DNA of 64,000 nt from Carnegiea gigantea (GCA_029747015.1 JAKOGI010000354.1:217501-281500); one strand, 5' to 3'; shown: positions 12,401 to 25,199, counted from the stretch's first letter. Notes: generated from the sequence alone by a model not told the origin. A program made the numbers and translations.

Positions 12401-12559
12401 GGGATAAAGTTCCCTTATACCTCGCAACGTGTCTACACTCTAGGTTATGTGGGCATTCCGAGGTACTAGACCACCACATTGCTGCCATCAGTCTCTATGT
12501 AAGTAACTCCATGCTAGTACCAGCAGTTGACCTCTTTGCACCGGGAGTGTCGTGGAGAT

Positions 12560-15300
12560 TGTACAGTAGGTTCCAATGTGGCGCACACATTGTAGGTAGG
12601 AGTTAGCTCTAATAATACATGTTATGAACCAATCTTAACCACACAATGCATCTTTACTAATTTGAGAAATCAAACAACGAGAGCCATAACTTGCAACCAC
12701 TAAAACCAAAAGTAGGAGACCTTATTCGCGTGCATAAACCATATAGACTTAATGTCTTTCAATAAAACTAACGATGTGGGACTTTTACACACATTCACAC
12801 ACACATGGAGCATTCTAGAAATAGGGGAGTTTTTTTGTTTGTATCAGTATATATGGGCTTTTGACTTTAGTAGATTCTAGAAGATCAAACATTGGAACTA
12901 AGTTCATACCTTTCTTAGCCTTCCCATTGAAAAGGCACTAGGTACATGTCTATCAAAATATCTTAAGTGAAACAAAACCAAAAAATTTTGGACTCAATTC
13001 CTAGTGTTGGGCGGAAAGCCATTAAGAAAGTTTTTATTAGGTCTACCAGCAACATTAACCCGTCCCTTATGCTTGGCTTAGTAGCATCTTTTATGCAAAA
13101 CTAATGACAAATGATAGAGGACAAACCTGGAGTTTTTATGACAAACAAATGATATAGAAAGAGATTATTAAACACCATGCATTTGGAGTTAGTTGAATTG
13201 GGACCAAATTGAGGGTGTTTAAAAAGCAAATAATACATGCTAGTAATGGACGACAAATGCCAGCAATAATGAACTGCTCACACATACAATAATCCTATTT
13301 CCTTGAAAAGCGAGCACGTTCACCAAGAGGAAGTAGACGTAACTAGAAAGTAGATGATGTATTAAATTTGAGCTTAAATGCATCTAAGGTTATCATCCAC
13401 TAAGATACAAATTTGGGAATTATGGTCATCCTTCTCAATATTCACATGATTCATATGAATATTGTTTTGAGCTAAGTCCCCGTTCTACTGTGGAACAAAG
13501 AAGTACTCGAAATACCATGTGCATAATGAAAATGAAATTCATAGCAAAAAGAAGAGGTATCAAAAGAGGAAGACATGGTTTAGAAATATTAAGTTCTCAA
13601 TGCTGTGAAAATTAAAAAAAAGGAGAAATCAATCTGATTCTTGGGTTGCAGCTTCATAGGTAGCAACAACACAATTTTTTTTTTTAAAAAAAGAAAGAGA
13701 TACTATAATTTAATGTTATTGGATGCGATTAATCCAAACTTAGGTGGTTTCAACAACAATAATATAAACTTTAGAAATACCTCCCAGCACTTCGGAGTTT
13801 AAGATATTTATTTTCAGTACTTCAATTGTCATTTTAGATTGTATTTTTTAGGTAAGTTTGAACTCAAAATTAATGTAGATAATTTGAATTTCATATATTT
13901 GTATTCGTTTAGAAGCAAAATCATTTGCAATTTTTCAAAAAAATACAATCTAAAATGATCTGGACTACTTAAATAAATGGCCTCAAAGTTAATAATGTTG
14001 TGAGTTATTTCTAATGTTAAGATTATTGGTGTCCAAACGCCCAAAAATTTTGATTATTCATGTCTAATAACTTTAATTTATAAACTCAGAAAATTTTGTT
14101 AAATATTATCCAAAGAAAAACCTAAATAAGATTCTAATAAACTTTTTTTAAAAAAAACTCTAGGCATAACTATTTTGTTCAATCATATAGGCATAACTAA
14201 AATTGATAAAAAAGATATGAAAAAACTACATAACTTATTAAATCCATGTATGAATATTGCATAACTAGCTTTAAAGACACATGTGATGCACATCTACAAT
14301 TGTATGCATTTATTTAGATAGCAATGGAAAGCTTAATGCCGATTACCCAAATCAAAATGAATTTATCAGTGAGCACTTTTGTTGGATAGTAGAAATTGAA
14401 TTTTTATAGACAAAGCCAGTGATAGATTTAACACAGACAACTTCAAAGATCTTGCTGGAATCGATATAGAAAGAGGAGGGCATACAATTGAAATAATAGC
14501 CAATAAATGGAGATTGTCCACAGTATAGCCTTTAAGATAATATATCACATTAAGGACATGAAATAGGTAGAACAATCTTATCATTCGAAAATTATTAATA
14601 CTGGATTCTCGAGTTATGAGAATTGAAATCAATTTATACTTTAATGGTAATCTAGAGATGGTATTATGTTGCACATATCGGTATATAATCGTCATTGCAT
14701 TGTGTTTTAACATCTCTAATGTTACATATTTATACTCAAGATGAAATGACAAAATGACAATATTAGCTACTTTGACATCACTAGTCACACAATTATCAAC
14801 TATATTAGCTTTTTATAATGTCAAGCAAATCTAAGTGTTATTCTTTTCATAATTATTAGACATATTATTAGAATAATTCCTTTTGAGATACTGAGACCAA
14901 TATAATATTACATGAACAAATACTAGAAGTGAGATATTCCTATTATATTGTTCATGATCAGGAATTAAAATTCTTGTTCCCATATCTAAGTGATTTCTAT
15001 GCGTTTAGACTCTTCTAATAGGAAGTATCCATATATTTATAGGCAAATCTAAGTGATATTTTTCTTCATAATTAGCAGAGAAATATGCCATATAATGGCA
15101 AGCAAATTTAAATGATATTCTTCTTCATAATCTAAGCTATTAATTTATTTTAAAAATTTGTAAGAATGACTCTAGAGGCATTATGACACCACATCGGTAC
15201 CATTGGTTTCCATGTTGATACCTCTATGCCGATACCACTTCCCCTTGTCGGACTAGACATGCCATGGAGACTTAATAATAGTAGGCCCTGTCACCCTGAT
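12560..15300 (-). repeat. Repeat X, copy X1 (LTR-like, minus orientation)
   Basis: The longest copy of X. It shares with X2 and X3 the LTR-like start, a GTTGGGCGGAAAGCCATTAAG block, a TTTTGAACTCAAA-TTGATGTAGG block and (with X2) the tail AATGACTCTAGAGGCATTA and GATACCTCTATGCC. In X2 and X3, minus-strand reading gives TTACA then a TGGTATCAGAGTCAAC-like tRNA-Met primer site, which suggests an LTR-retroelement origin. A minus-strand frame of 140 codons (14366-14788) has no recognisable domain and is not conserved in X2. The right end meets EPRV copy A. Confidence 0.7.
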
Positions 15301-15569
15301 ATGAGATAAATTTTATTTCGGACCTCAAGGTTAGAGTCAATAATTTTGTAAACCCACAACTTTAGAAACGATTTTCCGATCCATCCAACTTTGGGGTAAA
15401 TAATTTCTTGAACCAAACTTGACCAAACTAACTCTTTAATTATAAATAGTATCCTAAGTTTTTGAGATTTGCATTTTTAACCATAATCCTTAAAAACTTG
15501 CTTTCGAAAATTTTAATTTTATGCATGTGTAATTTCTCTTATTAGTGCTACCTCAGTTCCTCTTTCAAC

Positions 15570-15582
15570 TGGCATCAGAGCC
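15570..15582 (+). other. EPRV A primer-binding site (tRNA-Met)
   Basis: TGGCATCAGAGCC differs by one base from the usual TGGTATCAGAGCC complement of initiator tRNA-Met. Copy B has TGGTATCAGAGA at the homologous place, which confirms the position. Confidence 0.8.
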
Positions 15583-15709
15583 ACGTGACTAAAAATAATT
15601 AAGATAATTAAATTAATTAATGACTAATTAAGCTAATTAACTGTTTTTTACGCTTGAATCATCACCTACCTACCCTACTCCTAATTATTTACATGTTGCT
15701 CACTCATCA

Positions 15710-17214
15710 GAAGAATCACTTTAGTAGCACCTCAATTAAACTATATTACTGATATAGTTTTAGAATTAAAAGCCAAATTAGGTGAAATTAAGACTAAAGT
15801 TAAAGAGATTGAGAAGCAATTGTCTTTAATCCATATTTTATTAGTTAACGAAATTAGGCATAGTGAAAAATCTATTTTAAGTATTAGTACTCCATGTCGG
15901 CATAAATATGCTCTCTAAAACCCCAAAAATAAAAATCAATTTCTTTTGTACGATATAAAAATCCAAAAAGAAGTAGAAGAAGATCAATTGAAAAATTATC
16001 GGAGAAGGCATAAAAAGAAGAACAGGATGGGGTATAACCACTATAATCTTGAAGAACTAAAGAATATGTTTGAAAAAGTACAAAACTCAGAAAATTAAAT
16101 AGAAGAAGAAATATATCAACAGATGAACCTAATTAAATTAAAAGATCTTAATGTTGTACTTTTAGAAAAAATGAGAAGAAAACTGGATAAAAAATATGAT
16201 AAAATGGTATTTGGCATTGAGATCAATGAGATTGGAGAATAACTCAACATAGTGAAATTAGGACCAATGTAGTTAACAATGTTATTCCTAAACCTGAAGA
16301 ATTTGGTAAACCTTTTAGAAGAAATATTCATTTTATGAGACTTAGGTACGTTGCAACAGGATGTAGACCCAATTTTTCCTTTGGATTTATACTAAGGAAA
16401 ATTACGACCTTTGAAGAGATTGACCTTATCCAAATTAGTCAAATAGGATGCATCCCAAACATCGATGGAGTTCGTAATAAAGAAGAAATATTTGAACATT
16501 GAAAAAGAGGCATGAATAGTATCCTAAACTTAAATACTACATGAGCTGTTGGAAATTTTTTCGACTATATCAAACATAGCTTCTCTAGCACTGTAGCTGA
16601 CTGGTATGATTTATTAAAAGAGGATGGTAAAAATGCATTAAAAATGATGGAAGCACCAGTTGCAATGTTCAAAAATCTATGTAAGGAAATCAAAACTGAA
16701 TTCATCGGAGCTAAATTCAATGCTGAAGAAAAGGCTAGAGAATAACAAAGAAAGATAAATAACATAGAATTATGGGATATGAGATATCTGGAGAGTTATA
16801 TTGCTGAATTTTGGTCAATATTATTATAAAATTGAACATAATGAAACCAATCTTGGTATGTTTTATAACAAATTACCATATCCAATCAATTTCATAATCA
16901 ATGAAAAGTATACAACATGGCTTGAAAAAGCAGATGTCATTGATACTCTTGATTCAAGAATCTCTTATCTAAGAAGATGTGTGTATGACCAATGCCTTGA
17001 TCTCCAAAAGCATAAGAAAATAAAGAAGCAATTTTTAGCTTGTTGGGATAATCCTCTCCAATGGGGAAAAGAATTTGAAAGGAGAAGAAAAAGAAAATTT
17101 TATAAAAAAAGAAGCTTTAATAAGCAAAGGGGAGAAAAATATAAAAGAAAATATTATAATAAACCAAGCCTTAAAAAAACGAAGATTTTTTATGAAAGCC
17201 GTTTAGTGTCCTAC
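15710..17214 (+). pseudogene. EPRV A coiled-coil region and coat protein, 5' part
   Basis: Capsid precursor of the pararetrovirus, broken by many stops. A short heptad-like stretch (DIVLELKAKLGEIKTK) lies at about 15750-15840. The capsid core corresponds to 16550-17010, with a clean frame from 16801 (IINEKYTTWLEKADVIDTLD) matching the conserved caulimovirid capsid segment before the basic tail. The lysine/arginine-rich tail (17060-17210) leads toward the zinc knuckle, but the MITE at 17215 interrupts it. Copy B has the same blocks at 43540-42060. Confidence 0.75.
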
Positions 17215-18632
17215 TAGGATAAGGCTAGCAAAAAAGCCCATACCCGCTTAAAACCTGCAAAACTCGCCCCATTTAAAACCCAGTTGGGTATTAAAATTTG
17301 CGGGAAAATGGGTTTGGGGCAGGTACAATGAAACGGGAATGGGTATGGGTATTGGCAAAACCCGCTCCATACCCACCCCATATAACACCCATAACTAGGG
17401 CAAGGAAAAAAGCCTGTACCTGCCTAGAACCCGAAAACCCACCCCAACGGATATGGCTATGGGTGGTAAAAACGAAAAAAAATGGGTATGGGGCGGGTAT
17501 TGCTAAAATGGGTATGAGTATGTGTATTAGTATGGGTATAGGTCATACCCGCCCTATATCCGCCCCATACATGCTTTATCAATACTCACTCTGTACCCGC
17601 CCCATATCCATCCCATATAAAAATCGTACTGTTTGTTTAAGTTCTAATTTGTTACTTATACTTGGATACTTTGCTAGTCACTTTGAGTTGTATGGTATTC
17701 AAGACTTTGGAGAGACATTTTGTTAGAAACTGTAATTGCCAACTGCTAATTTATTGCTTTGATTGGCAAACTTTTAGTTATATTCAATGAGATATGATAT
17801 GTTGTTAAAAACTTGATGTTAATGTGACATATTGGCTATTTGATGTTGAATATAGGTACAAAATGGGTTTAATTCTGTTTTGTGTATATTTACTCGAATA
17901 AAATCCGCATACCCGCTATACCCAGTGGGTATGGGTATATGTATAGCTTTTACAACACCCGATAGTTATGGGTACGGATATGAGTATTAATTTTGAAAAT
18001 GGGTATGGGTAAGGATACGGCTAATCCCGCCCTGTACCCGCCCCATTGCCATCCCTCCCTATAAGATCATAACATGTATCTACAAAACCCGCCTTGTACC
18101 AGTCCTACATAACGCCCAAAAACCCATTTATATAAAAGTGTTAAAAAAAAGGGCTACTAAAATTATCAAACATGGCCCAAGCCCAATTCTTAAAGTTGAT
18201 TTCCAAGTAAACAACTTAATTTATTGCTGACATCCATCTTCTCATACTCTCATCTCTACCCTCCACTCTCAGAGTCTGAGTCACGCAGACTCTCACATCT
18301 TCACCCCCTCGTTAGTTATCGGTCCTTCTCTCTCCCTCTCGTCTTTGTGACAATTGATGAGAAGTTGACCAAACGACAATCGACTACGCTATCAAAAGAC
18401 AACCAATGTAATATATATTGCCAGGATATAGGTCTAATATGGGTAAATTTTCTTTTCGTATATATCTACTCGAATAAAACCCGCATACCCGCAAAATCAC
18501 AATGAGCACGAGCATGGGTATAATTTTTGTACATTCGTTGTTTATGTGTATAGGTACGAGCATCATTTCGAAAATGAGCATGGGTAAGGGTATAGGAAAA
18601 CCCACCACGTACCTGCCCCATTGCCAGCCCTA
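17215..18632. mobile_element. hAT-type MITE (compound) inside the EPRV A coat gene
   Basis: The left end TAGGATAAGGCTAGCAA and the inverse of the right end, TAGGGCTGGCAATGGGGC, are imperfect inverted repeats. The body is full of GGGTATGGGTA and CCCGCCCCATACC motifs. Flanks TGTCCTAC and TGTCAGGA could be a decayed 8-bp duplication. An internal terminus near 18045-18062 (CCCCATTGCCATCCCT) suggests that two related units are nested or fused. Copy B lacks the insert at the homologous point, so it arrived after the copies separated. Confidence 0.75.
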
Positions 18633-18850
18633 TGTCAGGAAAAACAATTGTAAGTATTGGACATGCGGAAAAGTAAGTCATTATGAAAACGAATGCAAAA
18701 AGAAGAAGAATAACAAATATTGAAACCTTGGGAAGTCTGGACTATTTTGAACTTAGGGAGGGTGAAGCATTGGATCTAATCCTGAAAAACAATAAGGGAA
18801 TTGTTGAGATTGTACAAGAATATGAATATGAAGAAAGTGATTATGAAGAA
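18633..18850 (+). pseudogene. EPRV A coat protein, 3' part with zinc knuckle
   Basis: The CX2CX4HX4C knuckle at 18649-18696 reads CKYWTCGKVSHYENEC and lies directly after the MITE. The first four residues are the CxxW extension often seen in caulimovirid capsids. It is followed by a lysine run and an acidic stretch (EYEYEESDYEE), then stops. Confidence 0.8.
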
Positions 18851-19084
18851 CTAGTCATATGATGAAAAGTAGCTCAATTAATTTGGGTGATCTTCAAGGA
18901 GAAGAATTTATTATAGATAACGAGAATGAAGATGTTAAAAGAGATTCGGTCCTTCATATAATTCAGAAAGTCATGATCTATAAAAATTCAGTCTTTCAAT
19001 TAAAGAGTAAATATGTATACAAAATGATGGAAGGAGATCTATAAATAAAAGACTATGAGTATGATGTTGGAGAAATTAATCTCA

Positions 19085-19510
19085 CCAATTGAAAAAAAAT
19101 ATCCTTAAGCATAATAAAGATAGAAAGTATAGATATATCCATATTAAAAGTGTCCAAGTGCAAATTACTCCTTTACAGTATTATGGAAAACATATTGATT
19201 TTTATGTTTGTTCTGTGATATTAGGGGTACCAAATTTAATAACCAAATTATCACCGAGATTAAAACCAATTTATCTAATGGATCAGAGGATTCAATTACT
19301 GACCTAGATATTATATAAGCCTAAAAGATAAATTTTTCAAAAACTTCCTATCCTTTAAGATAAAAACAGTTGGGATGGACATGAAAGGAGGAGGATACCC
19401 ACTAAGGATATTTTGAAAAATAGTCTACAAATTAGATAATACTATAGATCCAAAGACTAAGGTAGCAATGATAGAGGCAGAAAAATTTAAAAGTCCTATT
19501 CCAATGCAAA
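19085..19510 (+). pseudogene. EPRV A movement-protein-like region
   Basis: Resembles the 30K-type movement protein: a beta-rich VQVQITPLQYYGK segment (~19150), an IG-x5-NL-like segment, then YYISLKDKFFKNFLSFKIKT (~19305-19370), and IVYKLDNTIDPKTKV. Copy B at 41606-41170 gives the same pattern more completely, including the P-x-Y-x-x-S-x-x-D element. Frameshifts separate the parts. It lies after the zinc knuckle, not before the capsid. Confidence 0.6.
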
Positions 19511-19725
19511 AGATTCAAAGGATAAAGTAGAGATAAAATTTGATAGATCTTGGACATCTAGCTTTGCTAATTCCACAGAAATCAATAAGAAAAATTTGAT
19601 AAAATTATCAAAAATAGTAAAATTACCATTAAACCCAGCTATTAAGAAGCATGAGTACAAGATCAGAATAGGGAGAAGGATCTTCATCAGCTAAAAAAGA
19701 ACTTAAAGAAGATTATACAAGTAGA

Positions 19726-20230
19726 ATGAGCTTTGAGTTTACAAGACACAATGTCGACCGAAGTACGAGTCTAGATGGGCAAGTCATTGCGTATAAAATA
19801 AGAACTGTTAGTGAGCCAATATATGAGAATCAATTAGCCAAAAATATGATTATGGAGATATGCTATGAAGTCACCAACACAAATCCTAATAACATTTATA
19901 TCCCAATAATTGTATATTTAGAGGGCTAGAATAAATATGAATTGTGTGTCTACATAAATACTAGTTGTTCTGTCTGCTTTGGGAAAAGATCTTTATTTCT
20001 AAAATTCATATGGAAGAAAGCCAAGAATCCTTTACAAGTAAAGATACCTGATAACAGCATAATGAGCCACAAAGAGGTCATAGAAGGGTTAACCATAGAA
20101 ATATGGGAAATCTAATATATTACACCAGTTCTATGGGTTACTAATAAACCCTTACATGATATGCTTATTGGGAATAATTTTTAGAAGTTGTATTCTCCAT
20201 GCACACAGACCATAAACCAGACAATATTCA
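19726..20230 (+). pseudogene. EPRV A aspartic protease region
   Basis: A YIxTSCSVCFGKRSLF-type segment marks the retropepsin site (19951-19998). The catalytic Asp-Thr/Ser-Gly triad is replaced: the codons at 19957-19965 read N-T-S. Copy B keeps D-S-G at 40850-40842. A conserved downstream PLHDMLIGNNF segment, typical of caulimovirid proteases, is at ~20150-20182. The missing aspartate would abolish protease activity. Confidence 0.75.
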
Positions 20231-20439
20231 CTACAAATAGTCACTCAATTCCTATTGATAAACTAAATAGAGCAGACACTCATCAGAAAATTGAGTTTAC
20301 ACGTAGCCAGTGTGGCAAGAAGGTAATACCTGCATAACGTGAGATAGTACTAACAAGTTATCTATTAAAGATCACATTGCTGAATAACAAGAGCCATTAT
20401 GTAAAGAATTCTACTATGATAATCCTCTAAACTTTTAGG

Positions 20440-21130
20440 ATAAAGATAAGAGATTTGCAAAGACTACCTTAATAAATCCCAATACTATTATTCGAGTCAA
20501 ACAAATGGCATATACACACCACGATATCCAGGAATTTGGTAAACAAATCAAAGAACTGCTTGACAAAGGATTAATTAGGAATAGCAAAAATCCTCACACT
20601 GGTCCTGCTTTCATTGTAAGAAATCATGCTCAAGAAAAAAAAAGGAAAAACAAGAATGGTAGTCAATTACAAAAAGCTTAATGATATTATTATTTTTAAT
20701 GGTTATTCCTAACAAAGCGGTCATTTTCAATAGAATTAAAGGAGCCTCTTGGTTCTTAAAAATAGATTGCAAAAGTCGGCATTAGTAGATAAAAATGAAC
20801 GAAGAAAGCATTCCTTGAACTGTTTTTAGTACCCCTCAAGGACATTATGAATGGACAGTAATACCATTTGGTCTAAAAAATACACCTCAAATATTCCAAA
20901 GAAGAATGGATAGCATCTTCAAAGATCTTAATCACTATTGTTTAGTTTACATCGATGATATCCTTGTCTTTTCCAAGACCATAGAACTACATAAAGATGA
21001 TGTCCTAACTATCACCCAAAGATGCATTGATCATAATATTATCCTTGCTAAAAACAAGTGCATTTATGCTAAACAAGAAATTGAGTTTTTAGGTCTAGAG
21101 ATAAAAGTAGGATAAATCATCTTACAAAAG
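20440..21130 (+). pseudogene. EPRV A reverse transcriptase
   Basis: RT copies the pregenomic RNA. Recognisable parts are the entry segment with KGLIRNSKNPHTGPAF (~20565-20615), TRMVVNYKKLND (~20650), the TPQGHYEWTVIPFGLKN block (~20830-20880), and the catalytic YIDD at 20948-20959 with the downstream FLGLEI block. Stops and a frameshift occur around 20685-20830. The YIDD core itself is open for 69 codons (20906-21115). Confidence 0.85.
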
Positions 21131-21369
21131 TATATTCTGGAAAAAAATAGAAAGTTTCCATAAAAAGATTGAAGATAGGAAGCAATTAGAAAGGTTTCCT
21201 AGATGCCTTACCTATGCTTTAGATTTCATTAAAGATCTAGGTAAATTGAGAAAAGCATTGTAGCATAAACTCAAGAAAGAAGTAAGCTGGTCATGGACTA
21301 TTAGTGATTCAAAGATTGTTCAAAACTTAAAAAAGATGTGTAAAAATCTTCTTGTTCTTGATTTACCCA

Positions 21370-21790
21370 ATGAAGAAGATGATTTAATTCTTGAGACAGA
21401 TGCCAGCAATAAGCATGGACTGTAGTACTCAAAATCAAAGAAAGAGAAAAACTTTGCAAATATTGCAGTGAAAGTTTTAATAAAACAGAATTCAACTATC
21501 CTACAATGGAAAAAGAAATCCTTGCAATCAAAAGGGGGAATTGAAAATTTCTTAATCTTTTTAGCCCCCAAGCCTCTTCTTATTCAAACTGATTGCAAAT
21601 GTATACTCGATTTTGTAAAAAAGAATTTATCAAGCATGTAACTGTAAGAAAGATTCCTACATTGGCAATTATGACTTAACTAGTTTTCTTTCTCTATTGA
21701 AGATATACAAAGATCGAATAATTCTCTGGCAGATAGTTTAACTCGTGAACTCATTAATGGTGATCATCAGAGCAACACTCCTGTCAGAAA
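21370..21790 (+). pseudogene. EPRV A RNase H
   Basis: The motif LETDASNKHGL at ~21388-21420 carries the first catalytic aspartate. Later pieces are a TMEKEILAIKRG-like segment, LLIQTDCK (~21570), and the terminal NNSLADSLTREL (~21715-21755). The frame is interrupted by stops. Confidence 0.8.
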
Positions 21791-21799
21791 AGGAGGAAA

Positions 21800-22960
21800 T
21801 CCAAAATGAAATGCCTTATTGCTAGAACGGGTTTCTTCTTCTAGTAGGATCGTTATGGATATTTTGGAATTCTATACAAAAGGTAGACCACACTTTGGCC
21901 TATTATCTTCTATCTAGCTTATAGCATAAAGATTCAGTCTTTTAGAGTTACAAATGAATTACCTAAGGTGTTCTTATAATATTCAAGAAAAAATAAGTTC
22001 TCATATTCATGAAAAATGGCTCAATGACTAGTATGAAGCCTGTATCTACTATTATTATAATTATTCTTACGATATTGGGTCATGGAGTACTGCGATCTTC
22101 TTTATTGATAGATCTAGAGTTGGTGGGGTTAGATTCCCAACAAATTCAATCTCTTCAGATGACTGTATCGTGGGAATATGTATTGGTAGCTTACCTCATG
22201 GAAATCCCAGATCCAAAGTTCTCATTCTTTTCAAGACTAAGTTTCAAAAATGCATGTTCAAAAGGATCCATTGGATTCTCACATCTCTAGACAGTCCAAC
22301 AAAACTTCTATACATTAGAAGTTTGCATGTCGATGTACAATGTGCAGTAATTGAGTATGAAAATGGAAAGCCTCATCAGCCAATCATCTTATTCAATTAG
22401 TTAATTTAGATTATTCAAATGATCAACGAGAAGAATGCTTCCCAGAATGACAAGAAGAAGTTAGGAATCCTTCTTTATCAAGAGCCATTTGTTTTTATAA
22501 TATTTATCATCAAATCTGGGCATTAATTGAACTGGGAAGACCACTATTGCATTGCATGAACACTACTTTTGTTTATCTGATTATCTCAGCAAATATATGA
22601 AGGTAGAAGGACCTATTTCTGAAGACATCTTTGATTATCTCTTTGATGTTAGAGCTCAAAAATTCTTATCAGAAAAAGGAACGAAACATCTTCATGAATT
22701 ATTTGAAAAATGAGATCCAAAGCATCTTCAACTTGTTAAAGATTTTGATGATTATCTGGATAATGGACTGGAAGATATTATTGGAGATGAAAGTATGTAG
22801 AATCTCAATATGGATAACTAGTCTTATCAGCATTAATGGTTTGAAAAAGATGTTGCTCCATTATTATACTATTTTTTCAAGTGTCAAGTCAAAAAAATAA
22901 TGTTGTCTACTTTAGTCATGTAAGGACAACTGTAGTCATGTGAAAATATCAATGTGTACT
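21800..22960 (+). pseudogene. EPRV A region after RNase H, function not recognised
   Basis: In related viruses this place holds the transactivator/inclusion-body gene. The sequence reads in pieces: FYTKGRPHFGLLSS (~21872), an IHEKWLNDWYEACIYYYYN segment (~22005-22060) and the frame 22170-22400. Copy B keeps similar pieces at 39250-38300, so it was coding in the ancestor. I see no motif that proves a transactivator. Confidence 0.5.
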
Positions 22961-23754
22961 ATACTGTAACGCCCCCAACCCTAAGGCTAGGAGTGTTGAC
23001 GTTGTACCTTATTTTTCTTTAAATTCTGGGACGAAATGGACAGAGTTTCTCCTGAAAACTGACCGTTTCCCAGGCTTAAAGCCTTATATTAAATTTCCTG
23101 CAATTTGGCGCAATAATAAAACCAACTCAACGGCTACCCGCCGGAGTTCATGGCTCTACGGGCTACCCACCCAGATCATATCAACCAGTGCAGTTCAATA
23201 CTAAATCAATGAAACAACAAAAGTACAACTCCATAGACCACACGTCCGGAGTACTGGGGTTACATTCCAACTATAAACAACCTTGGCTAAACGATGATCG
23301 GCTCACATAGCCGTACAGAGTGATTCTAGATGATATGCAACACAGGCACGCAAGGACTTAAATTACATAATAATACCATTACAGCTCACACAGATAGAGC
23401 ATGTAACTTTGCTCCTAGAATAGCAATAGTCCAATCGGCTTACTTGGCCCGACCTTTACCTGATATCTCATAAACCTGGGAAGGGAATAACAATAATAGA
23501 TGGGAATGAGCAACCATCGCTCAGTGGATAACCCCCTCTCTCAAACAATACTTAAAGTACAATAATACTTACAAAAGTCATTTGTAGTTCCTCCCCTTTG
23601 AAGAAATTCACTTACCTTGCAATGTATTCAAATCACAATGCAAGAGCAATAGTATTGGGACCAATTGCTAAACTTTATGCATATGGGTATTATGTCCTTG
23701 AGGCTTGTTGCATTTCATATAATCTATAACGCAAAGAGTCATTAAAACGCATTG

Positions 23755-24000
23755 AATGTTAACATTGCACATTGAACAATGAGCAATGAACACTGAATAT
23801 TAAACTTTGCACGTTGAACAATAAACAATGAACATTGAACATTAAACATTGCACCTTGAACATTGGCCCTTGAACATTAAAGTCGTATGAACTATAAATT
23901 CGTAAAAACTGTGAACAACACCCAATGGACGTTGATTATTAAACATTGAACATTGAACCTTAGACATTGGACACTGAACATTACGCTGAACGTTTATTGA
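23755..24000. repeat. Degenerate AACATTGAACAATGAAC repeat in LARD LTR
   Basis: Short AACATTGAAC/AACAATGAAC words recur every 10-20 bp. The matching array in the other LTR is at about 30595-30830. Confidence 0.8.
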
Positions 24001-24409
24001 TTTTACTATACCATATAGCAACATTCTACATGCATGAGTAGGTGTCTTTGATAAGACGTAGAACAATAATCATAAGATAGAACATATAACCATGTCATGT
24101 GGGTAGTGAACCAATAATATATCCATATAACCTTTGAATTTCACTGGACTCTGCTTTAAATCACATGTTTGTTTATTAAAAGTATGATGCTTTATAAACC
24201 ATCATATGCACTGGAAGTTCCGTTGGCCTAGTTTTTCTACCAGTTAACGGGCTTATAACATGTGACTGTGACTCTACCGCCGGTTGGTAGAACTATAGGA
24301 CATATGCATTTTGAATTGTCTTCCTATTGACTGGACTATTAAGCTTTGAAACTTATGGCTCTTGACAGAACTATGAAACTTTGAACTTTGAATTACTGAA
24401 TTACTGAAC

Positions 24410-24805
24410 TTAGCATTCTCTGCCTTCTGGCAAAACATTGAATCACTGAACTTGAATTTCTGCCTTCTGGCAGAACAATGAACATCTTGAATTCCTGCCT
24501 TCTGGCGGAACAATGAACATTGAACTTGAATTTCTGCCTTCTAGCAGAACAATGAATATTGAACTTGAATTATTGCCTTCTGGCAGACAATGAACATTGA
24601 CCCTTGAATTTCTGCCTTCTGGCAGAACAATAAACATTGAACTTGCATTTCTTCCTTCTGGCAGAACAATGAACATTAAACTTGAATTACTGCCTTCTGG
24701 CAGGCAATGAACATTGACCCTTGAATTTCTGCCTTCTGGCAGAATAATGAACATTGAACTTGCATTTCTGCCTTCTGGCAGAACAATGAACATTGAACTT
24801 GAATT
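24410..24805. repeat. ~38-bp tandem array with GCCTTCTGGC mini-hairpins (LTR copy 1)
   Basis: About ten units, each TGCCTTCTGGCA (a 4-bp stem with a TTCT loop) followed by GAACAATGAACATTGAACTT. Long minus-strand frames with repeated MFIVLPEGRN come from the repeat. Confidence 0.9.
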
Positions 24806-25199
24806 ACTCATGTAAACTTCGATAATAGCAATGGATACGGCATAATCGGACGCTTAAGACTTAAGTCCTTTCTTAAAGGATTTCTAGACCTGTTAACTGG
24901 CCATCTACCTTATTCAATTGAGCAGCCCGGTGATTTAAGATTATCTCATGACCAATGACTTGTCAATTAAAACAGGCAATAAATAAACATTTAGAAACGC
25001 TTTGAAATCGTGCGAATAAGCACTTATGGATTTTTAAGGACCTCTGAAGCTTGAGATCAACGCCATCTCGCGCATTCATTAATTCATGGAAAAGGTTTTA
25101 CATAGCATGTATGATCGCATCATAAAATCGTTTTACCAACCGATTCTCAACATCATAACGCAATCCACACGGTTACAATTAATGTCAACATTCACCGTA

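Larger units (their letters stand above)
15330..22964 (+). mobile_element. Endogenous pararetrovirus copy A, 5' part (Caulimoviridae)
   Basis: An integrated, decayed plant pararetrovirus. Order on the plus strand: tRNA-Met primer site, coiled-coil region, coat protein with zinc knuckle, movement-protein-like region, aspartic protease, reverse transcriptase, RNase H, an unassigned last region. The promoter and leader follow after a LARD insertion, at 33515. Many stops and frameshifts are present and a MITE splits the coat region. The zinc knuckle lying before the movement domain resembles cavemoviruses and solendoviruses rather than badnaviruses or petuviruses. Genus is inferred, not shown. 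Confidence 0.85.

Noticed and set aside
14366..14788. 140-codon minus-strand open frame
   Set aside because: Lies in repeat X, has no motif, and is not open in copy X2.
24443..24811. 122-codon minus-strand frame with repeated MFIVLPEGRN
   Set aside because: Product of the 38-bp tandem array; length changes with copy number between LTRs.
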